From: Cognatishimia sp. F0-27
Lineage (GTDB): Bacteria > Pseudomonadota > Alphaproteobacteria > Rhodobacterales > Rhodobacteraceae
Length of the DNA: 64,000 bases
NCBI RefSeq assembly: GCF_020667845.1
Contig: NZ_JAFMPQ010000027.1
Coordinates: 1 to 64,000 of the forward strand
Reading direction: 5' to 3'
Below, piece by piece: positions 32,537 through 41,838 of the stretch. The notes under the pieces are model-generated. The model ran no database searches. It saw only the letters and a program-made list of their open reading frames with translations, and was not told the DNA's origin. Numbering within the stretch: the stretch's first letter is position 1; the number at the start of each line of letters is the position of its first letter. Both the position numbers and the translations under genes were made by a program.

Positions 32537-33907
32537 ATGCAACATGCTGCCATCGACTTCCGCAATGCTGCCCCGGTCATCGGGCTCAAGACAACCTATC
32601 TGAACACGCTGGACCTCTCCATCGTCGATGCCTCCTTCGACGCGACGATCGACGCGCTTTTGTCGAATGGGCGCCAGCGCGTGCATTTCATGAACGCGCA
32701 TTGCTGCAACGTGATGCAACGCGACCATGCCTACGCCATGGCGGTGCGGACCGCGGATATCCTTCTGCCCGATGGCATCGGTGTTGCCCTCGCCGCCAAG
32801 ATGGATGGCAAGGCGCTGGCAGCCAACCTCAACGGAACCGATCTTGTTCCGGCGCTGCTCGCCAAAGCTGCCACACAAGGCAAATCGGTCTTTCTGTTCG
32901 GCGGAACGCCGGGCACTGCCGAGAAGGCGGCGCGCACGCTTGCCACAAAAATACCGGGCCTGCGCATTGCGGGCACACGGGACGGCTATGAAGGCGCGCA
33001 AAACGATGAAGCGGCAATTGCGGCGATCAACGCATCGGGCGCGGATATCGTGCTGGTTGCCCTTGGTGTGCCGCAGCAAGAAATCTGGCTGCATCGCAAT
33101 GCGCACAGGCTCGATGCGCCGCTGTCTTTCGGCGTCGGCGCCCTGTTTGATTTTCTCGCCGGGAATGTGTCCCGTGCCCCCGCGTTCGTGCGCAAGGCGC
33201 GTTGTGAATGGGTCTGGCGGCTCGCCAATGAACCGGCCCGTCTCGCCAATCGTTATCTTGTCGGCAACGCGACGTTCATGGCGCGTGCTGCACGCAAGGC
33301 AGTTTCACCGGCCAGGATGGCCCGCCGGTTTCTGGATGTGAGTGTTGCCGCAAGCGCTCTTGTTCTGCTGTCGCCCCTCTTCCTTCTGACTGCACTGGCG
33401 ATCCGCGTCGAGAGCAAGGGACCGGTGTTCTTCCATCAAACCCGCGTCGGAAAGAATGGCGTGCCCTTCCAGATGATCAAGTTCCGCTCGATGGTGCAGA
33501 ACGCCGAAGACCTGCGCGCCACATTACTCGATACGTCCGACCGCGACGGCATTTGCTTCAAATCGCGCAACGACCCGCGCATCACGCGGATCGGGCGCTT
33601 CATCCGCCGCGCGTCGATTGATGAGTTGCCCCAGGTTTGGAACGTGCTGCGCGGCGAGATGTCCATCGTTGGCCCGCGCCCTGCCCTGCCCTCCGAAGTC
33701 GCAGCCTATCCGGCACGCGCCTATGGCCGGCTGGCGGTGAAACCGGGGATTACAGGTGTGTGGCAAGTTTCCGGTCGTGCCGATATCGGCTTCGACCAGA
33801 TGGTTGACATGGACCTCGCCTATGCAAGCAAGCGGACGGTCCTGCTGGATGTCATTATCATCCTGCTCACCTTCCGCGCGGTTGTTTCCGGCCGGGGCGC
33901 GCATTGA
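32537..33907 (+). CDS. fusion of WecG/TagA-type glycosyltransferase (GT26) and bacterial sugar transferase (phosphoglycosyltransferase)
   Basis: A 456-residue two-domain enzyme. Residues of about 20-245 are a WecG/TagA/CpsF domain (FMNAHCCNVMQ, ADILLPDGIGV, VFLFGGTPGTAE, VALGVPQQEIW). Residues of about 265-456 are a polyprenyl-phosphate phosphoglycosyltransferase with an N-terminal membrane helix and KFRSMVQNAE, RITRIGRFIRRASIDELPQ and MSIVGPRPALP. The second domain would load the first sugar on undecaprenyl phosphate and the first could add the second, so one polypeptide could start the repeat unit. The palindromic motif lies upstream. Confidence 0.92.
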   Translation: MQHAAIDFRNAAPVIGLKTTYLNTLDLSIVDASFDATIDALLSNGRQRVHFMNAHCCNVMQRDHAYAMAVRTADILLPDGIGVALAAKMDGKALAANLNGTDLVPALLAKAATQGKSVFLFGGTPGTAEKAARTLATKIPGLRIAGTRDGYEGAQNDEAAIAAINASGADIVLVALGVPQQEIWLHRNAHRLDAPLSFGVGALFDFLAGNVSRAPAFVRKARCEWVWRLANEPARLANRYLVGNATFMARAARKAVSPARMARRFLDVSVAASALVLLSPLFLLTALAIRVESKGPVFFHQTRVGKNGVPFQMIKFRSMVQNAEDLRATLLDTSDRDGICFKSRNDPRITRIGRFIRRASIDELPQVWNVLRGEMSIVGPRPALPSEVAAYPARAYGRLAVKPGITGVWQVSGRADIGFDQMVDMDLAYASKRTVLLDVIIILLTFRAVVSGRGAH

Positions 33908-34102
33908 TCCGCGTGCCCCCGCTCTGAAGCTCAAACGCTTCTCGGAACGCCACGGCCTCCTCTGACGGGCCGGTGTTCCGGGACACTTGAAAAGATGGCG
34001 GCTGGCGCGCTGCGGTATCGGTGTCGGCAGCACGAGATTTCCGCGACGCGACGCGACAAGTGTGGGTGCAAAAGCAGCCGCCCCCTGTGTCTGCCTTCGG
34101 AA

Positions 34103-34122
34103 ACCTATCCGAAAGGATAGGT
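34103..34122. promoter_or_regulatory. polysaccharide-locus palindrome, best copy
   Basis: ACCTATCC-GAAA-GGATAGGT is a perfect 8-bp inverted repeat with a 4-bp spacer, 72 bp before the predicted periplasmic protein gene at 34194. An extra half-site CTATCC lies at 34125-34130. Confidence 0.7.
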
Positions 34123-34193
34123 GACTATCCACATGCCCGGATGCGCCACGCGTAGAAATCTGTAAAACCACCCTATCAGACATGGAGCCGACA

Positions 34194-34709
34194 ATGATGA
34201 ACCGCCTTGCCACAACAGTCATGGGTCTCGCCTTTGCGATGCTTGGCGCGATCACTGCGCAAGCAGAGGAGATTGCGGCTCCAACGGGCGCACCGATCCT
34301 GACCGTGACGGGCGACATCGATACCACCAACGTGGATGACACGCTTGTGCTCGATGTCGATAGATTCGCCGCGCTCGGCACTGTCACCGTCGAGACCAGC
34401 ACGATCTGGACCGACGGCGTCAACAGCTTCGAAGGTGTGCCGCTTGCAACGCTCGTGGATCTCGTCGGCGCGGACAGTGGGCGGCTTCTGGCGTCGGCCA
34501 TCAACGATTACACCGTGGAAATACCTGTCTCCGATGCGGTGGAGGGCGGCCCGATCCTGGCCTACCGCTTCAACGGAGAAGAAATGTCGGTGCGGGACAA
34601 GGGCCCGCTCTGGATCATCTACCCCTATGACCAAAGCGCGGATTATCGCACCGAGGTCACCTACTCTCGCAGCATATGGCAACTCGATCGCATCGAGGTC
34701 GTGCGATAA
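34194..34709 (+). CDS. secreted molybdopterin-oxidoreductase-fold protein, probable sensory partner of the kinase
   Basis: A 171-residue protein with a signal peptide (LATTVMGLAFAMLGAITAQAEE). The start ATG at 34194 has GGAG 6 nt upstream. The mature part resembles the oxidoreductase molybdopterin-binding fold (VETSTIWTDGVNSFEGVPLATLVDLVG, GPLWIIYPYD, SRSIWQLDRIEV). It contains no cysteine at all, so it cannot provide the Cys ligand of molybdenum in sulfite-oxidase enzymes. It lies 45 bp before the hybrid kinase gene and is probably a periplasmic ligand-binding partner. The assignment of fold is from pattern memory. Confidence 0.65.
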   Translation: MMNRLATTVMGLAFAMLGAITAQAEEIAAPTGAPILTVTGDIDTTNVDDTLVLDVDRFAALGTVTVETSTIWTDGVNSFEGVPLATLVDLVGADSGRLLASAINDYTVEIPVSDAVEGGPILAYRFNGEEMSVRDKGPLWIIYPYDQSADYRTEVTYSRSIWQLDRIEVVR

Positions 34710-34754
34710 CCTACCAGGACAGTCGTCTTTCGTCACGGTCTCGAGGAGGTCGAG

Positions 34755-37253
34755 GTGCCAGCCACCACTCACATGCGAGCCAAGTCCGGTCTGACCTTAT
34801 TGGTCACGGCCGGGCTTTTGGTTTTGGCCGCCATCGCGTTCCTGGCGATCAATGTCGACGAAGAGATAACGCAGCTCGGGTCTGCGCGATCAGACAATGT
34901 GCAATGGTCTCTGTCACAGGCCGAGGTCGAATTCCTCGAATATGCAAGACAGCTCGATAACCCGACAGACGTGGTGCAACTGACGCGCCGCTTCGACATC
35001 TTCTACAGCCGCGTGAGCACCATCGAAACCGCAGAAGTCTTTGCCAAACTGCGCGCCCATAATGATGCGGAAGAAAGGATCGCCGAGATCCGGACCTTCC
35101 TCAACGAGAGTGCGCGCATCATTGACGCGGGCGAAGAGACGATCCTCACGCAATCCCAGGCTCTGAAGGATCTGGCCTCGGATGTCAGGCCCGTGATCCG
35201 GCTGCTGGCGAAATCGGGGCTCGAGGTGTTTTCCCGGTCCTCTGACCAGCAACGCGCCGAGGTGGCCCAGACGCTCACGCAACTCGCCGTCACGCTGGCG
35301 GCGCTCATTGGCGCGCTCTTCATCGGCGTTCTTTACCTCAACCGCCTGAATGCCACGCTTGCGGGACGCGAGCGGGCGCAAGCCCAAACCGCCACCCGGA
35401 TGAACACGGTGATCTCCACATCGCTCGATGCGGTGATTGTCAGCGACGAACGCGGGCGGATCCTCGAATTCAACCCTGCCGCCGAAGCCACTTTCGGCCA
35501 CCATTGCGAGGATGTCATTGGCCGCGACATTGGCGAGATCATCGTGCCGGACCACCTGCGCGATGCGCATGAGGCGGGCATGGAACGTATGCGCCGGTCC
35601 GGCGAACGCCACGTCGTGGGCAAAGGGCGTGTGCAGCTTGAAGGCAAACGCGCCTCCGGCCAGACCTTCCCGGTCGAGCTGGCCCTGCAATCGGCCAAGA
35701 CCGATGACGGAGAAATCTTCATCGCGTTTCTGCGCGATATCTCCAAGCGGGTCGAAAACGAGAAAGCGCTCGTGGAGGCACGCGACCGCGCCTTGGCCGG
35801 GGAAAAGCTCAAGACCGATTTTCTCGCCACCATGAGCCACGAAATCCGCACCCCGCTCAATGGGCTCCTCGGCAACCTGACCCTGTTGCGCGACACCCGC
35901 CTTTCAAAGGAGCAGGACCGGTATCTTGGCTACATGGAGTCTTCCGGACGACTTCTGATGAGCCATATTTCGGATGTGCTGGACATCACGCGCTATGACG
36001 CCGGAAAGCTCGACACGCGCAGCGAACCGGTCCATCTGTCGGCGTTGCTGGAAGATATCATCGACAATCAGAGCGGGATGGCGGTGGAGAACGAGACCAC
36101 GCTCGATTGGGGGTGGGACGGCGAACCGATGCACTGGATCGTGTCCGACCATGACCGGCTTCAGCACGTGATGATGAACCTCGTCGGAAACGCGGTGAAA
36201 TTCACCCGTCGCGGCAAGGTCAGCGTCACGGCGCGGGTCGACGCGATCGACGGTCAGAACCAGTTGAGGCTTGACGTGGCCGATACCGGCGTTGGCATCG
36301 ACGAAGATCTTGTGGACCAGGTGTTTGACGATTTTGTCGTCGGAGAGACCGCCCGCAACCGCGAGGTCGGCGGCACCGGGCTGGGGCTTGGTATCGCCAA
36401 ACGCTTCGTGCACGCGTTGCGCGGGACGATTTCGGTTCAAAGCACTCCTGGCGCGGGCAGCACTTTCACCGTCACTCTTCCGGTGCAGGCCGCCACGCCA
36501 CCGGCCCTGTCCGCATCCGTCCCGGATCTCGTTGGCACGCCGCAGGCGTTGCGGGTCTTGCTCGTGGAGGATAACGAGATGAACCGCATTGTCGCGCGGG
36601 CGATGATCGAGGCCGATGGCCACACGGTTGTCGAGGCGCATCATGGCAGGGAAGGCGCGGAGCTCGCCGAATCTCAGCCGTTCGATCTTATCTTCATGGA
36701 TATCAACATGCCGGTTATGGACGGGCGCGAAGCCACCCGGCATATCCGCGCGCAAACTGGCCCTTGCCGAAACACACCGATCGTGGCGCTCACGGCAAAT
36801 GCCCTGGCCAGCGACCAGACTGCACTGCTCGAAGACGGGATGAACAGCATCCTGACAAAGCCGCTGTCACGGGACGCTCTGCGTCGCGTTCTGGCGGAAT
36901 ACGGAACCGAAGCCCTTGAGGAGGCCGACCCCATGCTGGTCAATCTCGATCATAGCGCCGAAACGAGGCAAACCGTTGGAGAAGCGGCCTTCGCCAAGCT
37001 TGTCGCACGCTTCACACAGGAGGTGGACGACCTGCTTGCGTGGTTGGGATCATCCGAACCGCATGACTATCTTGAAGTGGCCGCCCGCAGCCACAAGGTC
37101 GCGGGCAGCGCGGCGATCTTTGGTGCGCTTCAGCTACAGACAACGCTCAAGGAGCTTGAAAACGCCACACGCTCCGGCGACACATCCGCGTTTGAGCACA
37201 GTCTGCGAAAGCTGCCGGCGGTCTGGAGCGAAACCAAGCCACGGCTGCTGTGA
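34755..37253 (+). CDS. hybrid sensor histidine kinase (PAS-HisKA-HATPase-REC-Hpt)
   Basis: An 832-residue kinase. The GTG start at 34755 follows GAGGAGG; an ATG at 34773 is the alternative. The order is membrane helix (about 10-32), periplasmic helical sensor region, second helix (about 178-200), PAS (about 215-335), HisKA with SHEIRTPLNG, HATPase (NLVGNAVKFT, DTGVGID, GTGLGLGIAKR), receiver (VEDNEMNR, FMDINMPVMDG) and Hpt with SHKVAGSAA. The complete internal phosphorelay could end on the LuxR-type regulator at 31668. It is in tandem with the secreted Mo-fold protein. Confidence 0.93.
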   Translation: MPATTHMRAKSGLTLLVTAGLLVLAAIAFLAINVDEEITQLGSARSDNVQWSLSQAEVEFLEYARQLDNPTDVVQLTRRFDIFYSRVSTIETAEVFAKLRAHNDAEERIAEIRTFLNESARIIDAGEETILTQSQALKDLASDVRPVIRLLAKSGLEVFSRSSDQQRAEVAQTLTQLAVTLAALIGALFIGVLYLNRLNATLAGRERAQAQTATRMNTVISTSLDAVIVSDERGRILEFNPAAEATFGHHCEDVIGRDIGEIIVPDHLRDAHEAGMERMRRSGERHVVGKGRVQLEGKRASGQTFPVELALQSAKTDDGEIFIAFLRDISKRVENEKALVEARDRALAGEKLKTDFLATMSHEIRTPLNGLLGNLTLLRDTRLSKEQDRYLGYMESSGRLLMSHISDVLDITRYDAGKLDTRSEPVHLSALLEDIIDNQSGMAVENETTLDWGWDGEPMHWIVSDHDRLQHVMMNLVGNAVKFTRRGKVSVTARVDAIDGQNQLRLDVADTGVGIDEDLVDQVFDDFVVGETARNREVGGTGLGLGIAKRFVHALRGTISVQSTPGAGSTFTVTLPVQAATPPALSASVPDLVGTPQALRVLLVEDNEMNRIVARAMIEADGHTVVEAHHGREGAELAESQPFDLIFMDINMPVMDGREATRHIRAQTGPCRNTPIVALTANALASDQTALLEDGMNSILTKPLSRDALRRVLAEYGTEALEEADPMLVNLDHSAETRQTVGEAAFAKLVARFTQEVDDLLAWLGSSEPHDYLEVAARSHKVAGSAAIFGALQLQTTLKELENATRSGDTSAFEHSLRKLPAVWSETKPRLL

Positions 37254-37262
37254 CACCGGCTC

Positions 37263-38468
37263 CTACCGGAGCAGCGTCACCACGCTGACAATCCCGAGCA
37301 CGCGGGCGATTTCGGCGATGTTGGTGACGGTGCTGTCGTAACAGGCCAACGCATCTCCGGGCAGCAGATAGGGATCGTAGTCATCCCGGTCCGCCCGGCG
37401 CAACAGGTTTTCGATATCCCTCTCGATCACCGCCGACACGCCCGTCACCGGGTTGCGCGTAAACAGGACCGCAGAGCGATCCGCGCTGGTGCTGCGCGGC
37501 CCGCCGACGCAGTTCGCGTCGATCACCGCCTGCATGTACCGCGTGCCATAGGGCACCTCACGCACGGTCTGGCCGATGGCGGAGGCCGCATTGTTCGTTG
37601 CCGGTTGCGTCAGGTTGGACAGATAAAGACTGACTCCCGGCGGGCTGATCGGGCTCGGCCGCATCAAATCGTCCTGGAAACACTGCCGGCTGGGGACAAA
37701 GACCTCGTCACCGGTCAGGAGCATGATGTCCGTGTCATCCTTGCCCTCGAATACGCCTCGCATATCCAGCCGGTAAAGCGTGCCGCCCCGCCGCACCTGA
37801 ACGGCGGAAATATCGGCGTCCGGGCGCACGCCCCCTGTGGCGCGCAGCGCCGCCGACAGGTTGCGCGCTTCGGTGGAGGCGCCCAGCGCTTCCTGGCGGC
37901 GGGTGTCGAGCCGATCACCTGACACGCCGCCGATCTCGACGGCTTGCGGCTCGAACACCGCGCCCGACACGGCGACGGTGACGGATGCGAAATCCGCTGC
38001 CCGCACCGAAACGCGCGGTGGCTCGGTATAGAAATCCTTGGACAGAAGCTGCGCAACGATATCAGCCTCGATCTGGGACGTGCTGCGTCCCTGAGCGCGG
38101 ATCGGGGAGAGAAACGGCAGTTTCAGAGTGCCATCCCGGGAGATGACGTAATTGCCGTTGAAGGTTTCATCGTCGCCCACGCGCACATCCACAAGATCGT
38201 TGCGCGTCAGACGCTCATCTCGCAGGGCGGCGGCGGCGATCGCAGACCCCTTGCCACGGCCGTCATGCCCGCCAAGAGGCAAACAGCTTTCGGCGTTCAT
38301 TGTCGCGGAAATCAGGAAGTCTGCCTCCGAGCGCGACACATCCGGCTCGCGCCACTGCGCCTGATAGGCGCGCCCTTCGGCAACCGGTTCGAGATTGTCC
38401 GGTCGGTCATAGGCGCTGCATGCGGTGCAAAGCGCAAGAGTCAGGAACGCGCTTTTCGTCATGCTCAT
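37263..38468 (-). CDS. polysaccharide export protein (Wza-like, probable lipoprotein)
   Basis: A 401-residue protein from the ATG at 38468; one at 38486 is also in frame. The N-terminal signal segment (KSAFLTLALCTACSAYD) ends in a lipobox-like cysteine. A Poly_export domain (about 95-170: LTRNDLVDVRVGDDETFNGNYVISRDGTLKLPFLSPI) and SLBB-like domains follow. It would form the outer-membrane exit channel working with the Wzz-type protein. It is convergent with the hybrid kinase and divergent from the flippase gene, with a palindrome copy in between. Confidence 0.87.
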   Translation of the reverse strand: MSMTKSAFLTLALCTACSAYDRPDNLEPVAEGRAYQAQWREPDVSRSEADFLISATMNAESCLPLGGHDGRGKGSAIAAAALRDERLTRNDLVDVRVGDDETFNGNYVISRDGTLKLPFLSPIRAQGRSTSQIEADIVAQLLSKDFYTEPPRVSVRAADFASVTVAVSGAVFEPQAVEIGGVSGDRLDTRRQEALGASTEARNLSAALRATGGVRPDADISAVQVRRGGTLYRLDMRGVFEGKDDTDIMLLTGDEVFVPSRQCFQDDLMRPSPISPPGVSLYLSNLTQPATNNAASAIGQTVREVPYGTRYMQAVIDANCVGGPRSTSADRSAVLFTRNPVTGVSAVIERDIENLLRRADRDDYDPYLLPGDALACYDSTVTNIAEIARVLGIVSVVTLLR

Positions 38469-38550
38469 GATGTGGTGCCGCCTCATTCGATGGGTTCCCC
38501 TTGTTTTAGAAGACCATATCCGGGGGGTCCATGGGAACTAGGCAGATCGA

Positions 38551-38569
38551 CATATCCCAAAGGGTAGGT
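38551..38569. promoter_or_regulatory. polysaccharide-locus palindrome, copy 4
   Basis: CATATCC-CAAA-GGGTAGG followed by T matches the 34103 palindrome with one change in each arm. It lies between the divergent export-protein gene (start 38468) and the flippase-glycosyltransferase operon (start 38638). Confidence 0.6.
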
Positions 38570-38637
38570 TGCGGCCCAAATGCACCCCTTTGCCGCCCGG
38601 AGGCGCCCGCGACAGACGCGCCCGGCAGGCGTATGTC

Positions 38638-39906
38638 ATGGGCATTGCAACGGGAAAGCCGAGTATCATGGCCTACAACACCTCCATCAGGACCTTTGCG
38701 GCCAATCTGCTGTCCTACGGCGCATCGGAAGTTGCGTCCAAGGCCTCGCGGTTGCTTGTTGTCATCGTGGTCGCGCGCACCCTCGACCTGACCGAGGTCG
38801 GTATCGCAGCGGCGGCCATGGCGGCGGCCGATATTCTCAAATCCCTGACCGAGAACGGCGTTGTGCAGCGCATCATCTCCGCAAAAGCCCGCGACCTTGA
38901 TGCGGTCTGTGCCACCGCGTCGCGGATCTTCTGGGTCTGGTGCCTGTCTCTTTTCGCGCTCCAGGCCGGGATTGCCGGCGTGCTATATGCCTCGGGAAGC
39001 AGCAGCACGCTCGCGCTTCTGGTGCTGATCCTCGGGGCCGAGTATCTCTTCATGCCTGCCGGTCTTGTGCAGGTGGCGCTTGCGATGCGCGCAGGCAAGT
39101 TGCGTCAGACGGCCGCCATTGCCGGCGCGCAGGTGGTCGGGGCAAACCTGATGGCCGCGGCTGTCGTGTTTGTCTGGCCCTCGGCGATTGCACTGTTGCT
39201 GCCACGGTTGTTGTCTGCGCCGATCTGGCTGATCGCCGTGCGTCGGCTTCACCCGTGGCGCCGCAATGCAACCGCCGGCTTCGCTCCGGTGCGCCCCTTC
39301 CTTGTCTACGGGCGGTCGGTATTGGGCACGGAGCTGGTCAAGGCGATCCGCCTGCAAGCGGACAAGATCGTTGTCGGCATGATCCTCGGTGGCGAAGCAC
39401 TCGGGCTCTACTTCATGGCCTTCAACGCCGGTCTGAGCCTTTCGAACGCGTTCACCATGGCGTTTGCAACGGTGCTCTTCCCGGCACTGAGCCAAAGCGA
39501 CAACCAGGCACATGCCTTGCGCCAGAGCATCTGTGTCGGCCTTGGCATGATCACCCCCGTGATTGTCCTGCAGGCGCTATGCGCGCCGGTCTATGTGCCG
39601 ATCCTGCTGGGTCCTGACTGGGCCGATATTTCGAGCATCGTGGCAATCCTGTGCCTTGTCGCCATCCCGACGACGCTTTGGACCGCAACCGCCGGTTGGC
39701 ACCGGGCGAACAACCGCCCCGAGGTGGAACTCATGGTGACCTCCGGCCTCGCGGTCGCCACCGTCGCCAACACTTATCTGCTCGCTCCATACGGCCTCAT
39801 GACTGTCGCCATCGGCTATGCCTGCGTGACAACGGTGATCTTCGTAGCGGCCTCCTGGCCGGGTCTGCGTGCCGCATTCCTTTCCCCACGCCTGCAGGAG
39901 GTTTGA
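38638..39906 (+). CDS. polysaccharide flippase (MOP/RfbX-like)
   Basis: A 422-residue membrane protein with about 12 helices. The start is taken at ATG 38638 (MGIATGKPS); ATG 38668 and an upstream TTG are alternatives because no strong ribosome site is seen. Polysaccharide-synthesis membrane protein patterns are present (AANLLSYGASEVASKASRLLVVIVVARTL, RLQADKIVVGMILGGEALGLYFMAFNAG, PALSQSDN). It would flip undecaprenyl-linked repeat units to the periplasm for the Wzy-like polymerase. It is the first gene of a four-gene operon with three glycosyltransferases. Confidence 0.85.
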   Translation: MGIATGKPSIMAYNTSIRTFAANLLSYGASEVASKASRLLVVIVVARTLDLTEVGIAAAAMAAADILKSLTENGVVQRIISAKARDLDAVCATASRIFWVWCLSLFALQAGIAGVLYASGSSSTLALLVLILGAEYLFMPAGLVQVALAMRAGKLRQTAAIAGAQVVGANLMAAAVVFVWPSAIALLLPRLLSAPIWLIAVRRLHPWRRNATAGFAPVRPFLVYGRSVLGTELVKAIRLQADKIVVGMILGGEALGLYFMAFNAGLSLSNAFTMAFATVLFPALSQSDNQAHALRQSICVGLGMITPVIVLQALCAPVYVPILLGPDWADISSIVAILCLVAIPTTLWTATAGWHRANNRPEVELMVTSGLAVATVANTYLLAPYGLMTVAIGYACVTTVIFVAASWPGLRAAFLSPRLQEV

Positions 39907-39909
39907 CCG

Positions 39910-40833
39910 ATGACCCGTTTCTCCATCGTCGTCCCGTGTTTCAATGCCGAAGCCACGATTGCCCAGACACTCGAAAGCCTGCGCGCCCAAAGCGTCACGG
40001 ATCTTGAAATCATCTGCGTTGATGACGGCTCGACCGATGCCACCCGCGACGTGATCACCGCAATCGCCGCACAGGACAACCGGATCCGGCTTGTCCGCAA
40101 TGCCGGCAAGGGCCCCAGCGACGCGCGCAACCATGGTGCGATGACGATGGCACGCGGGGAGATCCTCGCGTTTTGTGATGCTGACGATCTTTGGGGTGCG
40201 GCAAAGCTAGCGCGTCTCGACACGGTATTCCGCGCGGGGTCCGTCGATGGCGCTTACAGCAGAATCGCGTTTTTCGAGAAAGAGCCAGACGATGCGAGCA
40301 CGGTGTCAACGATTGTCGGTGAGGATCTGCGCATCGGTCACCTGCTTGGCGAAAACCCGGTTTGCACAATGTCGAACCTTGCCGTCACACGCGCCGCCTT
40401 CCTCAAGACCGGCGGGTTCGACGCGGGGATCGTGCATAACGAAGACCTCGAATGGCTGATCCGTCTGGTCGGCGGCGGCGCGCGCGTTATCGGCATCGAT
40501 GAGGTTCTGACGTTTTACCGCCGCAATCCGGGCGGTCTCTCGGCGGATCTCGCGGCCATGGCACAGGGGCGCGAAGCGGCGCTGAAAACCGCCGCGGGTT
40601 TTGGGGAACACCCTGAAGACCGGCACGAAGCCATCCACTTCCGCTACCTCGCCCGCCGCGCCTTGCGAATGGGGCTCGACCGCACGCAAGCCGCGCGCTT
40701 TGCTTTGAATGGGATGCGGGCAAGCCCCGCGGGCTTCTTCGCCCCTCCCCGGCGCGGCGTTCTCACCCTCGGTGGTGCGCTTGCCGCTCTGGTTTTGCCC
40801 CGCCGCCTCAGCCTGCACCTGTTCTCCCGCTAA
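39910..40833 (+). CDS. family 2 glycosyltransferase
   Basis: A 307-residue GT-A enzyme. It begins with FSIVVPCFNAEATIAQTLESLRAQS and carries ICVDDGSTD, the DXD-type CDADDLW and HNEDLEWLIRLVGGG. Such enzymes add one sugar to the growing lipid-linked unit. It starts 3 bp after the flippase gene. It is probably a tandem paralogue of the next gene, sharing FCDADDLW and the general layout, so two successive sugars may be added by related enzymes. Confidence 0.92.
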   Translation: MTRFSIVVPCFNAEATIAQTLESLRAQSVTDLEIICVDDGSTDATRDVITAIAAQDNRIRLVRNAGKGPSDARNHGAMTMARGEILAFCDADDLWGAAKLARLDTVFRAGSVDGAYSRIAFFEKEPDDASTVSTIVGEDLRIGHLLGENPVCTMSNLAVTRAAFLKTGGFDAGIVHNEDLEWLIRLVGGGARVIGIDEVLTFYRRNPGGLSADLAAMAQGREAALKTAAGFGEHPEDRHEAIHFRYLARRALRMGLDRTQAARFALNGMRASPAGFFAPPRRGVLTLGGALAALVLPRRLSLHLFSR

Positions 40834-40854
40834 ATTTCATAAAGGATCCGTCCC

Positions 40855-41838
40855 ATGCCCGTCGCGTCGATTGTCGTCCCCGCCTACAACGTCCAAGACA
40901 CCCTTTCCGAAACCATTGAGGCGCTCTTGAAGCAGAGCTTCGAGGATTTCGAGATCGTCATCGTCAATGACGGGTCCAGCGACGGCACCGCAGACATGGC
41001 GGAAGCCTTCCGGTCCGATCCGCGTGTGCGCGTCGTGCATCAGCGCAATCGCGGTCTTGCCGGTGCGCGCAATTCCGGGATTGCGGCAGCCCGTGGCCGC
41101 TATATCGGCTTCTGTGATGCTGACGATCTTTGGCTTCCGGAAAAGCTGGGCACCCATATCGCCCATCTCGATGCCAATCGCGCGGTCGGTGTGAGCTATT
41201 CCGGGTCCGCGTTGATCGACGATGAGGGTGCGCTTCTTGGCACGGCGCAGAAGCCTCGCCTGACCGGTGTCACCGCCGCGCATATCCTCAAGCGCAATCC
41301 GGTCGGCAACGGCTCCGCCCCGGTGATCCGCCGCGCGGTCTTTGACGCGATTGCCTATCGTCCGGCGCATGAGACGGAGCGTGACTGGTTCTTCGACGAA
41401 ACCCTCCGGCAATCCGAAGACATCGAATGCTGGCTGCGCATTGCAATCACGACGCCGTGGGGCTTCGAGGGCGTGCCCGGTCTGCTGACGCGATACCGGA
41501 TTTCAAGCGGCGCGCTGTCGGCCAATACCGACCGCCAGTTCGCCACATGGCAACAGATGATCGACAAGCTCACCCCGCTTGCGCCAACGCTCTTCGCGAA
41601 ACATGGCCGTGCCGCGCGCGCCTATCAGCTGCGCTACCTTGCCCGTCGGGCGATTTGTGATCGTGACGCCGGGCGCGCCATGACGTTGGCCAAAAAATCC
41701 ATCCTCCAATCCTCGCGTCCGCTAATCGAAGAGCCCAGAAAGACCCTCGAGACGCTTCTGGCTGCTGGCCTGCTTTATGCAGGCGGCAGCCTGGCCCTCG
41801 ACGTGATTGCCGCTGCGGGGGACCGAAAGAATGTCTGA
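40855..41838 (+). CDS. family 2 glycosyltransferase
   Basis: A 327-residue GT-A enzyme with IVVPAYNVQDTLSETIEALLKQS, IVNDGSSDGT, GLAGARNSGIAAARG, FCDADDLWLPEKL and ESEDIE-like QSEDIECWLRIA. It is the second of two adjacent GT2 genes. Its last 8 bp overlap the start of the GT4 gene. Confidence 0.92.
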   Translation: MPVASIVVPAYNVQDTLSETIEALLKQSFEDFEIVIVNDGSSDGTADMAEAFRSDPRVRVVHQRNRGLAGARNSGIAAARGRYIGFCDADDLWLPEKLGTHIAHLDANRAVGVSYSGSALIDDEGALLGTAQKPRLTGVTAAHILKRNPVGNGSAPVIRRAVFDAIAYRPAHETERDWFFDETLRQSEDIECWLRIAITTPWGFEGVPGLLTRYRISSGALSANTDRQFATWQQMIDKLTPLAPTLFAKHGRAARAYQLRYLARRAICDRDAGRAMTLAKKSILQSSRPLIEEPRKTLETLLAAGLLYAGGSLALDVIAAAGDRKNV

